Assembly (NCBI GenBank): GCA_965223245.1
Contig: CBDCVY010000013.1
Span: 2,232,001 to 2,296,000 of the forward strand
Direction: 5' to 3'
From: CBDCVY01 sp965223245
GTDB taxonomy: Bacteria > Nitrospinota > Nitrospinia > Nitrospinales > Nitrospinaceae
Length of the DNA stretch: 64,000 nucleotides
The notes under the pieces were generated by a model. That model was not told where the DNA came from. It made no database searches and saw nothing but the letters and a program-made list of their open reading frames with translations. Positions within the stretch are counted from its first letter, which is position 1; each line of letters opens with the position of its first letter. Of the stretch, positions 43,001 through 50,870 are shown piece after piece. The position numbers and the translations under genes were made by a program.

Positions 43001-44980
43001 TCTTCAATCTATTCAAAGATGGGACAATTCCACTTTGCCCTTAGTTTATTGAAAACCGGTTTAAACGTATCCGACCAGACTTCATTTAAAAGTAACGCAA
43101 TTATTCAAAGGCTTCAATTAGCCATGTTTTGCCTGTTGAGGTCCGAATATATAAATGCAATTCAGTATTACCGCACCGTATTCCATCATTTGAACAAAGA
43201 AAAGTTTTTCAACAAACAGGCTTTTTATATGGATAACCGATTGCTGGCCGGAATTTTTGATATGGTCAGCATTTTTCAAAATACACTGTATCCATTTCCA
43301 GAAATAACGGATGGAGAGGATAACCATGAAACTTTAGATGACTGCATTAACAAACTATTAAGCGTTTCCTCCCAAACCTATTATTTGAAAGAAAAGGAAA
43401 AAAGAAAAGCCGTTGCCAACAAATTAAAAATGATCAAAGCTTTTCAGCATCGCGCACTGGATGCGTTTTATTTAGTTTCCATTCAGACAGAACCAAGCAG
43501 GATAAAAAAAGAAGCCGAAAGATTTTTTTGTATCACTAAGCATACAATCCTAAATTGCAAAGATGTTCTATCTATTGGCCGGAAAGGCAATCCTGGAGAA
43601 AAAGTTAAATACACCATTGTCCGGAATACAGGTGAGGCCTTGATGAGATTGGGTGAAATTTGCTTGTATTATGGCCGAGCTCAAAAAGAATTTTATAAAT
43701 TATTAAATACTACTGAAGGGGACTCAGAAGCAACAGAAAATTTTTTTGATAATCAATTCGAAGAACAGGAAGAGGACCTAAAAAAGATTTGGGATTTTGT
43801 TGAGGAAGGACTAGACACGCCGGAAAACTATTCTTTATTATCGTTTATCCATATAGAGGAAAGCGATGCCTCAGCCAATCCAAATGCATTTTATTGTTTA
43901 TCTGAAAAGTTTCTGAGATTCAGCGATAAATTATTATCCTCTTTCTATACACCAGAAGCATTAACCATTCCACAACGATTGGGAAATGTTTTTTATTTCG
44001 TTGCAGAAGAAGCTGATACAAATCAAGAATGGGAAGTAAGCCAACCCAATCTACCATCAAAAGAAGGAAACGATTTCAAAAAAGAATGCCTGCATGTTGC
44101 CAAAAAATATTATAGCGCTGCTATAAAAGGATTTAAAGAATACCAGGACTTTGATCACGAAGAGGGAGAATGGCTGGCAGGAGCCTATTCAGACTTGGGT
44201 AATGTGTGCTATAGGTTAAGCGAATTGGAGAGTGAAAATTTGGGAAACCAAGAACAAGATCCACAAACTAATACTGATATAGATTTTAGAATAAATATAT
44301 TAAAAAAGGATGCCATTAATAACTATAAAGAATCTTTAAGATATATTGTTGAAAATATGAATGAATTATTTGCGACTCTTACCGGAAAAGGGTCAAAATT
44401 AAATGTATCCTTAGACAGTTTATTCGATACGGACTATGCTTTTGATATTTTAAAAAAGTTTTCCAGAAGAATTATTTCCCAACCAAATGAAAATGTTCTA
44501 AAAGGCTTTCCGTCGGATCCAGGCTGGGGATTTACAATAAACACCGCTCATATTCATGATATCGCAAAATATTTAAATCAATGTTTAATAAGTGCGCACT
44601 GGGAAAATAACAGCCAAGAACACGAAAAAATTGATGACGTTTTGAATGGAACCGGCTATCTCAGTAACACATTGAGGAGCTTTGGGGGAACTATTGAAAA
44701 AGAAAGTTTTTCGAATGATGAAACTCCCAGGATCCAACCTCATACTGAATTACTTAAATTGTTAAATGATCCGGAATCAAATAATGGTGAAATGCGCGAT
44801 AATATTTGGCCTATCGGTGGGTACCGTTACATTGTGGTTGACTATGATAAAGTTCGCTCAGAAATAGAGAGTTTTAAGACAGAGTATATAAGGTTTAGAG
44901 GAATGTCCATAGAAGGACAACCAAATCAATCCTCCGAAGAAAACCCTATATCTGATGAGGCGGAAATTTCACAGCATTAA
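40037..44980 (+). CDS. Very large P-loop NTPase with TPR-like C-terminus, 1,647 aa
   Basis: Not assigned to a named family. Residues 1-60 are a unique region. A Walker A motif GFRGVGKSS lies at 84-92 and a Walker B with following acidic residues FIFVFDELDRL at about 304-314. An arginine-bearing sensor-like strand ANFIFIAGVDMYEKW comes about 40 residues later, so the ATPase domain spans about 65-380 with an acidic charged insertion (120-290) and a low-complexity acidic loop (about 400-480). From about residue 700 to 1,500 the protein is helical with TPR-like pairs (YAKLDSRFKAIQCFEKAIK, YSKMGQFHFALSLLKTGL, YYSAAIKGFKEYQ). There is no signal or membrane segment. The ribosome-binding site is strong (GGGGGAGGGG). 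AT-rich composition and isolation suggest acquisition; NTPase plus repeat sensor is the layout of STAND-type conflict proteins, but this is inference. Confidence 0.75.
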   Translation: MPRRGYFDEGYTGTLWKLNTENFENITSSPIGSDIYQLGIKIPFEEESIPKKIKEIIERNEFHKELIKKIAGFLKKRGSYLVTGFRGVGKSSVVNSSIAEYIYSENEIFKERIKKKIQTEKDIGHQEMERAIEDHEGWEEREEIGQKIEGQAKNEKLYPIVISIPMEQSIERLSIIKMIFSEICSHPKVEEHLTNAIEKKDCDNCPEKENYFIALEDKFNALNVGTNIEKIQREKLSELTQNENFNSIREIRINPILASASISKDNPIETDHLRIQSSSHLVHDLKDFINLLAQSSEHVSYHFKFIFVFDELDRLKGQDESVEERSPEKSEIYLMEILVSQLKVLFTQTDANFIFIAGVDMYEKWQFEKSRGDGLYEGLFSENFYVHSLLTKGPSKVDLNSNNSNENSDSGLDELLDNQYLNTYGHKYHKNEEKDCQKFSDKPNDLKKASQQKDDSIPPDTPGKDTESSPDQQENELPDPEEKENRIYTFLRNIFLVENGRIPGTARHYNSKLNNGPTIMLDSFCRYLKFKSRGILRKLIRELNNYIIFDDGHPYISIPENESMKIKFFSGIEKLIDNKLPFNYQTNDINKVLIYFVIDCSFKFYRDGLNIEDWEAFSILPDQEKILIDKKIYQDALSILQGNFIEKSFGRKTFYQFTPKYKRTIDYIVMKLPHEQHNFRFAFHDYKELLIGEAQSESYECISDLIHKGKIYAKLDSRFKAIQCFEKAIKCGTEELNNFNPSSHIDPLISQQILISLDCVCEAYIEVGLIENHVGNNKRAISYFWTGIRTLLEFYENLLGTDLIKFPEGNGNILNGSGLGQDFDPWCQKYIPENNALLENIIDCTFTETIFNLKRKADAEDNPKADESKIKIKEYNSKKEKLFEAIKEEKDFLSFFRNDCEDLIQLLGNNFKNYIDENNNNSIDSSSLTSSTKSALKTLGFEDTAELSGNLKHLRNFSDYLRIIGFRLKNRKTPIFYTPKLLYCINSLSSIYSKMGQFHFALSLLKTGLNVSDQTSFKSNAIIQRLQLAMFCLLRSEYINAIQYYRTVFHHLNKEKFFNKQAFYMDNRLLAGIFDMVSIFQNTLYPFPEITDGEDNHETLDDCINKLLSVSSQTYYLKEKEKRKAVANKLKMIKAFQHRALDAFYLVSIQTEPSRIKKEAERFFCITKHTILNCKDVLSIGRKGNPGEKVKYTIVRNTGEALMRLGEICLYYGRAQKEFYKLLNTTEGDSEATENFFDNQFEEQEEDLKKIWDFVEEGLDTPENYSLLSFIHIEESDASANPNAFYCLSEKFLRFSDKLLSSFYTPEALTIPQRLGNVFYFVAEEADTNQEWEVSQPNLPSKEGNDFKKECLHVAKKYYSAAIKGFKEYQDFDHEEGEWLAGAYSDLGNVCYRLSELESENLGNQEQDPQTNTDIDFRINILKKDAINNYKESLRYIVENMNELFATLTGKGSKLNVSLDSLFDTDYAFDILKKFSRRIISQPNENVLKGFPSDPGWGFTINTAHIHDIAKYLNQCLISAHWENNSQEHEKIDDVLNGTGYLSNTLRSFGGTIEKESFSNDETPRIQPHTELLKLLNDPESNNGEMRDNIWPIGGYRYIVVDYDKVRSEIESFKTEYIRFRGMSIEGQPNQSSEENPISDEAEISQH

Positions 44981-45310
44981 ATCCCGTCAGCAGATTTTAG
45001 AAAATATAATTTCCTCCATACAAAATGATTACAGGAACCTGCAATTTATTTCCTGGCCAGCGAATTTGAAATAACGCTTTCGCATATTACTTGAATCCGT
45101 CAACACAGTCAGAATTGATCCGCACTTCCTTTCTGATCTTGTTGACCTTTCACATCACTCCTTTTCCATCCCACCTCCAATTCAAATTTCTTATAGATTC
45201 GCTTCATAACTAATGGTTGCAAAGAACTCCTTATTCCTCGATACTGGATTAAAATAGGGAATTTTCTACTTGACCTAAAGTTATACATTGAAATTAAGAT
45301 CAGAGGTCTA
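44981..45310. other. Intergenic, nothing recognised
   Basis: AT-rich unique sequence without repeats or open frames of note. A TTGACC at 45270-45275 may belong to a promoter for the next gene. Confidence 0.4.
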
Positions 45311-45790
45311 ATGATTTTTGGAAAGACTTTAAACAGATCCCAGTTTTACCTGAGTTGCGTTATTTATTATGGAATTTTATTTATTACTTTCTATTTAATC
45401 GATAAGCCGCTTTTTTCTTTACCTGACAACTTGTGGATAAAGGCTCCTATTTGGTTTCTGTCGGTTACGCTGATCTATCTTTTACTAGGCTTTCCTGATT
45501 TTTTATGGTTGAACTATTCCACACACAAAAACAGATCAGGAACTTTTCGCGGATTTCCCATATTTCTCAGTAAAGGGGAATATTACCTTCGCGTGATTTT
45601 ATTTTACGGATCTTTAGTTTTAATCGGGTTCAGCCTATTAAAACTGAAAGGACTAATTCATGTATACGCCTACTATTACTTAATTATTCTGTTCGCATCC
45701 TATTTTTTTCGCTTTATGCATTATCTGATTCCTGAATACAAACGCTATAGAGAATTACGGGATAAAAATCAATTCAACACCTATCCCTAA
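45311..45790 (+). CDS. Four-helix membrane protein, unknown
   Basis: 159 residues. The N-terminal LNRSQFYLSCVIYYG resembles the start of DUF805 proteins (an Arg-Xaa-Xaa-Phe motif leading into TM1). Transmembrane segments lie at about 12-30, 44-62, 94-110 and 118-138, and the tail is positively charged. AGAGG precedes ATG 45311. No partner gene is obvious. Function unknown; the DUF805 resemblance is weak. Confidence 0.65.
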   Translation: MIFGKTLNRSQFYLSCVIYYGILFITFYLIDKPLFSLPDNLWIKAPIWFLSVTLIYLLLGFPDFLWLNYSTHKNRSGTFRGFPIFLSKGEYYLRVILFYGSLVLIGFSLLKLKGLIHVYAYYYLIILFASYFFRFMHYLIPEYKRYRELRDKNQFNTYP

Positions 45791-46113
45791 TATTATTTTT
45801 GAAGGATTGATTTTATTCGAGAAGACTATTTTGAGTCATAAATCTACGAATCGGCGTATCCCATGAGTAAAGGTAATGACATCATATTTTGACTGGAATT
45901 ATTTGGGCAATGCTCCTTATAGGATTAATTGCAGCCTTAACAATTCCAATTTGGGCAGACTGATGATTCAGAATATATTTAATCGAATACGACAACCTCA
46001 CTCCACTCAACTTTTGTTTTTTTAAATTGCCTTTTCTTTTTCAAGAACTTAACCTGATTATAGTTTCTAATAAAAATTATTTTAACTAAAAACCATATTT
46101 GAGGAAAAGGTTT
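45791..46113. other. Intergenic with a possible 33-residue membrane peptide
   Basis: From ATG 45863 a frame reads MSKGNDIIF then stops at TGA. Adding one T to the TTTT run (45887-45890) would give MSKGNDIIFLTGIIWAMLLI and onward to a stop at 45961-45963, a single-helix peptide of 33 residues. Alternatively TTG 45889 starts a 24-residue peptide. Both are weak. The remainder is AT-rich leader for the next gene. Confidence 0.3.
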
Positions 46114-47592
46114 ATGAAAAAACTTTTCAACCTAACACTATTTGTTATTCTCGGTTTATTAATCAGCCTACCTGCTTTTGCTACAACCGACTCTTTTTCC
46201 CATCCGCAGGACAGCTATTTGCTTGAAACTGACCCGACCATAAATTACGGATCAGAAAGCAACTTGATTGCGGATGGTGTTGCTCAGCACCCGGAATATG
46301 GAAATTACGGTGAAGTGGCCACAGTAATTCAATGGGATGTTTCTTCCATCCCAAAATCCTTCACCGTTAATTCAGCAAGAATCACTTTCGACTTTTTCAA
46401 TTCTAGCAGTGGACCCTACAACATTTTACAGCAACTTGATGCTTGGTCGGAAAACACTGTTCTTTGGAATGACCTGTCAACCCCTACAATCCCTTTAGCT
46501 ACAATCCCAGCGGGAAGCACCGGACTGGTTACCCTGGATTTAAATAGTGAAGGAATTGCTTTAATTCAAGGTTGGATTGACGGATCCGTTGATAATAATG
46601 GAATAGCCATTCGCTCTACAGGGACCAATGATGGAATACAATTCCATTCTAGAGAGTCTGGCACAAACCCTCCAACCTTAGAAGTAAACTATGAGGGAGC
46701 ACTTTCCATAGAGGAATTGACTGCGAAAATTCGAAAGCTTGAAAAATTATTTGCTGGAGTTACACGTAGTGAAAGTGGGATTCATTTTACAAAAATGAAT
46801 GTTCATATTGAAAATGGGTTAGGAACTACAAATGGAAATACAAAATACCCAGCAAGCATTGCGCCAAGCAATGGCATCGTAAATGGTTTAGGCAATTTGA
46901 TTGTGGGCTACAATGAAGATATTGACCCCGAATTTCATTTAAACCCAAGACCTACTTCTGACAAATCTGGTTCCCATAATATTGTAGTGGGTTATGGAAA
47001 CAACTACTCTAGCTTTGGTGGCCTAGTAATAGGGCAATACAATATTATCTCTGGACCTTATTCAAGCGTGACAGGAGGAAGAAGTAACATAGCCAGTGGA
47101 CGATTTTCAAGCATCAGTGCAGGGTCCACTAATACTGCTATCAGCCAATACTCCAGCATTACCGGAGGTTATCGAAATTCGACTCGAGGATTTCAAGATA
47201 GCATCAGTGGAGGGTCTTATAATGTTTCTAAAAGTTCTCATACAAGTATAAGTGGTGGAACTTCCAATTTAACTCAGGGTGCTACATCCAGCGTCAATGG
47301 AGGGCAGCATAATACTGCCAGTGGCCATTTATCCAGTGTACTTGGAGGTAGTCACAACACTTCCAGTGGTTATCTGTCCAGTGTCACCGGGGGTTACAAC
47401 AATACCGCCAGTGGTCCCCGTTCAATTGTAAACGGAGGTGAAAATAATACTTCCAGTGGTGCCAATTCAAGTATAAGTGGAGGCATAAACAACATTGCGA
47501 GTGGAAATTATTCTCAAGTAAGCGGTGGGAATAATCGAACCGCATCGGGTGAATTCGATTGGGTTGCAGGAAGTTTAATTGAAGATAATTAA
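46114..47592 (+). CDS. Secreted protein: DNRLRE domain plus YadA-head-like repeats, paralogue 2
   Basis: 492 residues from ATG 46114 (AGGAAAAGG upstream; a TTG at 46099 is less likely). Sec signal to about residue 22 (PAFA). A DNRLRE domain follows (QDSYLLETDPTINYGSES, VIQWDVSSIP, WSENTVLWND, ALIQGWIDGS, NNGIAIRSTGTNDGIQF), then the coiled-coil linker ending AGVTRSESGIHF and the segment GNLIVGYNEDIDP. About twelve 14-residue head repeats (SGGxxNxASGxxSSV) fill 315-480, and the end is DWVAGSLIEDN. Architecture and ending match 12454-13767, with lower GC content. No C-terminal anchor domain is present. Confidence 0.87.
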   Translation: MKKLFNLTLFVILGLLISLPAFATTDSFSHPQDSYLLETDPTINYGSESNLIADGVAQHPEYGNYGEVATVIQWDVSSIPKSFTVNSARITFDFFNSSSGPYNILQQLDAWSENTVLWNDLSTPTIPLATIPAGSTGLVTLDLNSEGIALIQGWIDGSVDNNGIAIRSTGTNDGIQFHSRESGTNPPTLEVNYEGALSIEELTAKIRKLEKLFAGVTRSESGIHFTKMNVHIENGLGTTNGNTKYPASIAPSNGIVNGLGNLIVGYNEDIDPEFHLNPRPTSDKSGSHNIVVGYGNNYSSFGGLVIGQYNIISGPYSSVTGGRSNIASGRFSSISAGSTNTAISQYSSITGGYRNSTRGFQDSISGGSYNVSKSSHTSISGGTSNLTQGATSSVNGGQHNTASGHLSSVLGGSHNTSSGYLSSVTGGYNNTASGPRSIVNGGENNTSSGANSSISGGINNIASGNYSQVSGGNNRTASGEFDWVAGSLIEDN

Positions 47593-47946
47593 TGTGCGAA
47601 AAGCTACATTTGTGGATTCAAAAACTGTAAATACAAATCTAACTTAGAATCAAAGAATTTTTATTATTTTTTAAAATAATCCCACCTGTGGAGTTGTGGA
47701 CAACCGCTTCGCGCTTGACCGACAGCCTCCACAGGAACAAATGCAATTAAAGAATATTTTTAATATCATTTTTGAGTCTATTGACAAACTCTGTAAACAC
47801 TTATAGCGACTAAGGCAATTAATGTTTCATAATACTTTCGGATAGCAATACAGTTTTAAGTGCTCTTATTGATCTCATTGACGCTTTTGTGGTTCCGCTT
47901 TGGTTAAACTCATGATTCAATCTCTTTTTCCACAATCGTTTTAGCT
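47593..47946. other. Intergenic with a long-loop inverted repeat
   Basis: CCTGTGGAG (47685-47693) and CTCCACAGG (47727-47735) are a perfect 9-base inverted repeat around GC-rich sequence, in otherwise AT-rich DNA. It may end the transcript of the YadA-head gene. No gene is seen. Confidence 0.5.
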
Positions 47947-48599
47947 ATGTATAGCGAAATTACAATTCAAGGAGTGGGCCGGGAAGACTTAAAGATTGTC
48001 GGTGGGCTGGTTTTGGCCATCTTAACTTTTTTCTGATTACCTGGAATATTTTTTTAAATTTTGGGGAAAACTTTTCTCCTTCCTCCATGGATTTGGCTTC
48101 CATATTCACTCCACTGTTTGCTATTGGAATCGCTATAGTCTTTCTCGGTCTTCGTTACGGGTTCCCCTCTATCAGAGAGTCCTATTTAACAAAGAGGGAA
48201 TGGAAAGGATTGTTCTTATTCACTTTGATACTCCTGGTCAATTTAACTGCTTTTGTATCCGCTAGAGGATCGCACGTTGTCAACTCCATTCTTCCGGAAT
48301 CTTTATCCTTCATAAGCATTATGTTTGTTTTACATTCATATGTTTTAGCTCCTGTCTTTGAAGAACTGTTATTTCGTCGTTATATTTTCGAAACTTTAAG
48401 ATCCAACTTTAAAATAACGATTGCTTGTTTAATCACAGGATTCATAGGTGCCACACTGCATTTACAGTTTGAACCTTTGCTCTTCCTGTTTCATTTTATT
48501 TCAGGAATTTTCACATCGATCGTTTTTCTTTTTTGCGGTTTATCCGGTTCCATTTTCATCCATAGCCTTATGAACCTATATCTGGACTTACTTTTTTAA
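47947..48599 (+). CDS. CPBP-family intramembrane metalloprotease, one-base frameshift
   Basis: The 170-residue open frame from ATG 48087 has the CPBP/Abi motifs: EELLFRR (EExxxR, about residue 93), a His in FIGATLHL (about 123), and HSLMN (about 160). Its N-terminal membrane helix is incomplete. Just upstream, ATG 47947 opens MYSEITIQGVGREDLKIVGG followed by LVLAILTFF and a stop. Adding one T to the six-T run at 48027-48032 fuses the frames (TFFLITWNIFLNF) into a 217-residue protein with a normal first helix. Such proteases act in prenyl-protein processing, bacteriocin immunity or regulation. It precedes two four-helix membrane paralogues. Confidence 0.75.
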
Positions 48600-48603
48600 T
48601 CCA

Positions 48604-49056
48604 ATGAAATATTTACTAACCTATAAAATTATTTATGTAATTCTTTTATTTGCAAACTTAATGGTCATGAGCATTCCATATAAAATGGATGATTTTGGAA
48701 AACTAATGATTTCCTATTCGCTACCCTACTTTCTATTAAGCGTATACAATCTCTTCCAAATTAAAAACAGAACCGTAAAACCCTGGGTATATATTATAGA
48801 GAGAACGCTTTCCATTGGTGGTATGATAATGATTGCACTAATGATTGTACCGGCCGGTGTATTTATCGCACAACTTGGTCCAATATTTGTAATTTTTTGG
48901 GGAACTATAACTAAGATTTTCACATCCTCTACTGGTGAAATCACTGTTACTAAAGCTATCTTTTTTCATCTCGTTACGCTAATCACTTTTTTATTAGAAT
49001 ATTATTATTTTGTTTTATTAGGTCGTCATAAACAAGAACTGTCCACAAGAAATTGA
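48604..49056 (+). CDS. Four-helix membrane protein, tandem paralogue A
   Basis: 150 residues: TM segments at about 8-23, 32-50, 70-98 (with IPAG-like VPAGVFIAQL) and 118-140. The charged motif IKNRTVKPWVYIIER between helices 2 and 3 is nearly identical to the next gene (MKNRTVKPWVYLAER). It starts four bases after the CPBP stop, so co-transcription is likely. Family unknown. Confidence 0.72.
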   Translation: MKYLLTYKIIYVILLFANLMVMSIPYKMDDFGKLMISYSLPYFLLSVYNLFQIKNRTVKPWVYIIERTLSIGGMIMIALMIVPAGVFIAQLGPIFVIFWGTITKIFTSSTGEITVTKAIFFHLVTLITFLLEYYYFVLLGRHKQELSTRN

Positions 49057-49094
49057 TCTAACCCTATTCGCTTAAATCCTGATTAAAAATAAAC

Positions 49095-49547
49095 ATGAAA
49101 TATTTACTATCTTATAAAATTATTTATATACTTCTGATCATCGCGAACCTGGTGTATTGGTTGTTTTCAGGAGCAATGGATGACACCGCGAGGAATGTGG
49201 TGATCGTTTCCTTCCCCTATTTAGCCTTGAACGTTTACAGTTTTTTACAGATGAAAAACCGCACGGTGAAACCCTGGGTTTACCTGGCCGAACGCATCAT
49301 TACGATTGGCGGTATGGTCATGCTGGGGCTGATGGCTATACCCGCCGGATTTTTTATCGTGCAGCTCAGTCCGGTGTTCATCAGTTTTTGGGGCGCCATT
49401 TTTCTCAATCTGTTGTCCCTGGTGGAATATCAGGATAAAGTCATCCTGTTTGCTTACCATTTTCTAATATTCCTGGCCGTTTTCTCTATAGAGTTTTTCT
49501 ACTTTCAATTCTTAGGTCGGTATAAAAGAGCAATGTCCAATGGATAA
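49095..49547 (+). CDS. Four-helix membrane protein, tandem paralogue B
   Basis: 150 residues, roughly half identical to the preceding protein (MKYLLSYKIIYILLIIANL against MKYLLTYKIIYVILLFANL). Codon use is GC-richer than that of paralogue A. Its stop overlaps the ATG of the DUF4262 gene by eight bases, so the two are translationally coupled. Confidence 0.72.
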   Translation: MKYLLSYKIIYILLIIANLVYWLFSGAMDDTARNVVIVSFPYLALNVYSFLQMKNRTVKPWVYLAERIITIGGMVMLGLMAIPAGFFIVQLSPVFISFWGAIFLNLLSLVEYQDKVILFAYHFLIFLAVFSIEFFYFQFLGRYKRAMSNG

Positions 49548-50010
49548 AAATGAACAAAAGGCACTCGATGACATAAAGAATCACGGGTGTCATATTTTGC
49601 AAGTTTTGGCAGAGGAAGACCATCCGCCCTGGTCTTACTCCATAGGCATTGCCACCAATTTTCAAAAACCGGACTTGTGTGTGATTGGCCTGAAGGAGCC
49701 CATTGCAAAATTTGTCATTAACAAATACGTATCAATGCTAAAACAGGATGAAAACTTTTTACCCGGGAAATTGTATTCCGGTTTCCTGGAAGGCTTTGAT
49801 GTTTGCTTTGAGGAGGTAGCGAAAAAATATTACAAAGATTATTTTGGATGGGGACACTGGTATTATAATGGAGACGAGTTTCGCATGCGGCAGCTAGTCT
49901 TCCCAACCACATCAGGAATCTACCCCTGGTCGGAAAATGCTCCCGAAGATTTCCAGCAATGGCAACCGATTCTAACTGAAACCGGTAAGACTTTTTTTCA
50001 TAGCAAATAG
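49540..50010 (+). CDS. DUF4262 domain protein
   Basis: 156 residues. The start IKNHGCHILQVLAEEDHPPWSYSIG is the DUF4262 hallmark, followed by DLCVIGLKEP and an aromatic-rich C-terminal half (WGHWYYNGDEFRMRQLVFP). It is soluble with no membrane segment. Members occur widely as single-domain proteins of unknown function. The overlap with the upstream membrane-protein gene suggests a joint role. Confidence 0.85.
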   Translation: MDKNEQKALDDIKNHGCHILQVLAEEDHPPWSYSIGIATNFQKPDLCVIGLKEPIAKFVINKYVSMLKQDENFLPGKLYSGFLEGFDVCFEEVAKKYYKDYFGWGHWYYNGDEFRMRQLVFPTTSGIYPWSENAPEDFQQWQPILTETGKTFFHSK

Positions 50011-50093
50011 ATTCACCCACCTCCCATTCACCATACCCCCCGAAACGCTTTAAAAACAGAACTCACTCAATTCTTTGAATAAGCAGGACCCAC

Positions 50094-50109
50094 CCCGTTT
50101 CCAAACGGG
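50094..50109. terminator. Hairpin between convergent genes
   Basis: CCCGTTT, CC, AAACGGG between the DUF4262 gene and the minus-strand gene at 50205. A candidate bidirectional terminator with no marked T-tract. Confidence 0.35.
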
Positions 50110-50204
50110 AAAGGGTCATGCCAATCTCATCCATTTAAAGCATTTTTCACAGGCGTGGAGAGAGTTGGGTCCCTTGAGTCTCGACAACTCTTACTCCGCG
50201 TGTT

Positions 50205-50759
50205 TTATAATAGTGCCCAAACCCACTTGCCGAGCTTGGCAATAATCGGTGCCGCTTTATCATAGATAGCCTTAATAGAACTTCCTATCTTTTCCGTTTT
50301 ATCAATTGTAGTTCCCACTTTTTCGACAAACCCTTCAGCGCCTTTCATAAAGTCAGAAACCGTGTTCGCAGTCTCTTTCGGTGCGGATTGACCGACCTCT
50401 ACCGTTTCAACCGCCTGTTTGGCTTCGTCGAGGGCTTTGATCTGGTTCGTGGAATCGTTTATTAATTGGTACTTTTCATCCTCATCCATTTCGTTACTAA
50501 CTGTAATTTGTTTTCGCAAATCGCTTAAGTACTTTTTCAATTCTTCCATCTCGTCTATCGTTTGCTTTTTGGTTTCCGGTTTTTCGAACCAGGGAGTGGT
50601 GATTTTATTTCCGCCTATTTTATCTCCATGAACCACATCTCCCCCGACCTTATCACCGTGAACGACATCTCCACCCACGTTACCGTACGTGGTGTTACCA
50701 CTGCCCTGAACTCTATGGCCCCCTGCCTGATTACTTTTGTCCTGTTTATCTTCACCCAT
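50205..50759 (-). CDS. Small helical protein with N-terminal GDVVHGDK tag
   Basis: 184 residues. AAGGAG precedes ATG 50759. Residues 11-55 are a Gly/Asp/His-rich low-complexity tag containing YGNVGGDVVHGDK and a second GGDVVHGDK, likely a short beta-strand ladder. Residues 65-130 form a charged coiled coil (DEMEELKKYLSDLRKQITV). The C-terminal part is helical and ends in a hydrophobic stretch (APIIAKLGKWVWALL) that could insert in a membrane. The same tag starts the adjacent TPR protein. No known family; the layout suggests a tagged effector or scaffold paired with the TPR protein. Confidence 0.75.
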   Translation of the reverse strand: MGEDKQDKSNQAGGHRVQGSGNTTYGNVGGDVVHGDKVGGDVVHGDKIGGNKITTPWFEKPETKKQTIDEMEELKKYLSDLRKQITVSNEMDEDEKYQLINDSTNQIKALDEAKQAVETVEVGQSAPKETANTVSDFMKGAEGFVEKVGTTIDKTEKIGSSIKAIYDKAAPIIAKLGKWVWALL

Positions 50760-50870
50760 GATTGTTTCTCCTTATTGGAAAATAACGATTGGAATTCAAT
50801 ATCCATTTATTTTAAAGAATCTATAAATTAAGTTCTCTTGGAAAATGCTACAGAGCAAATTAACAACTTT

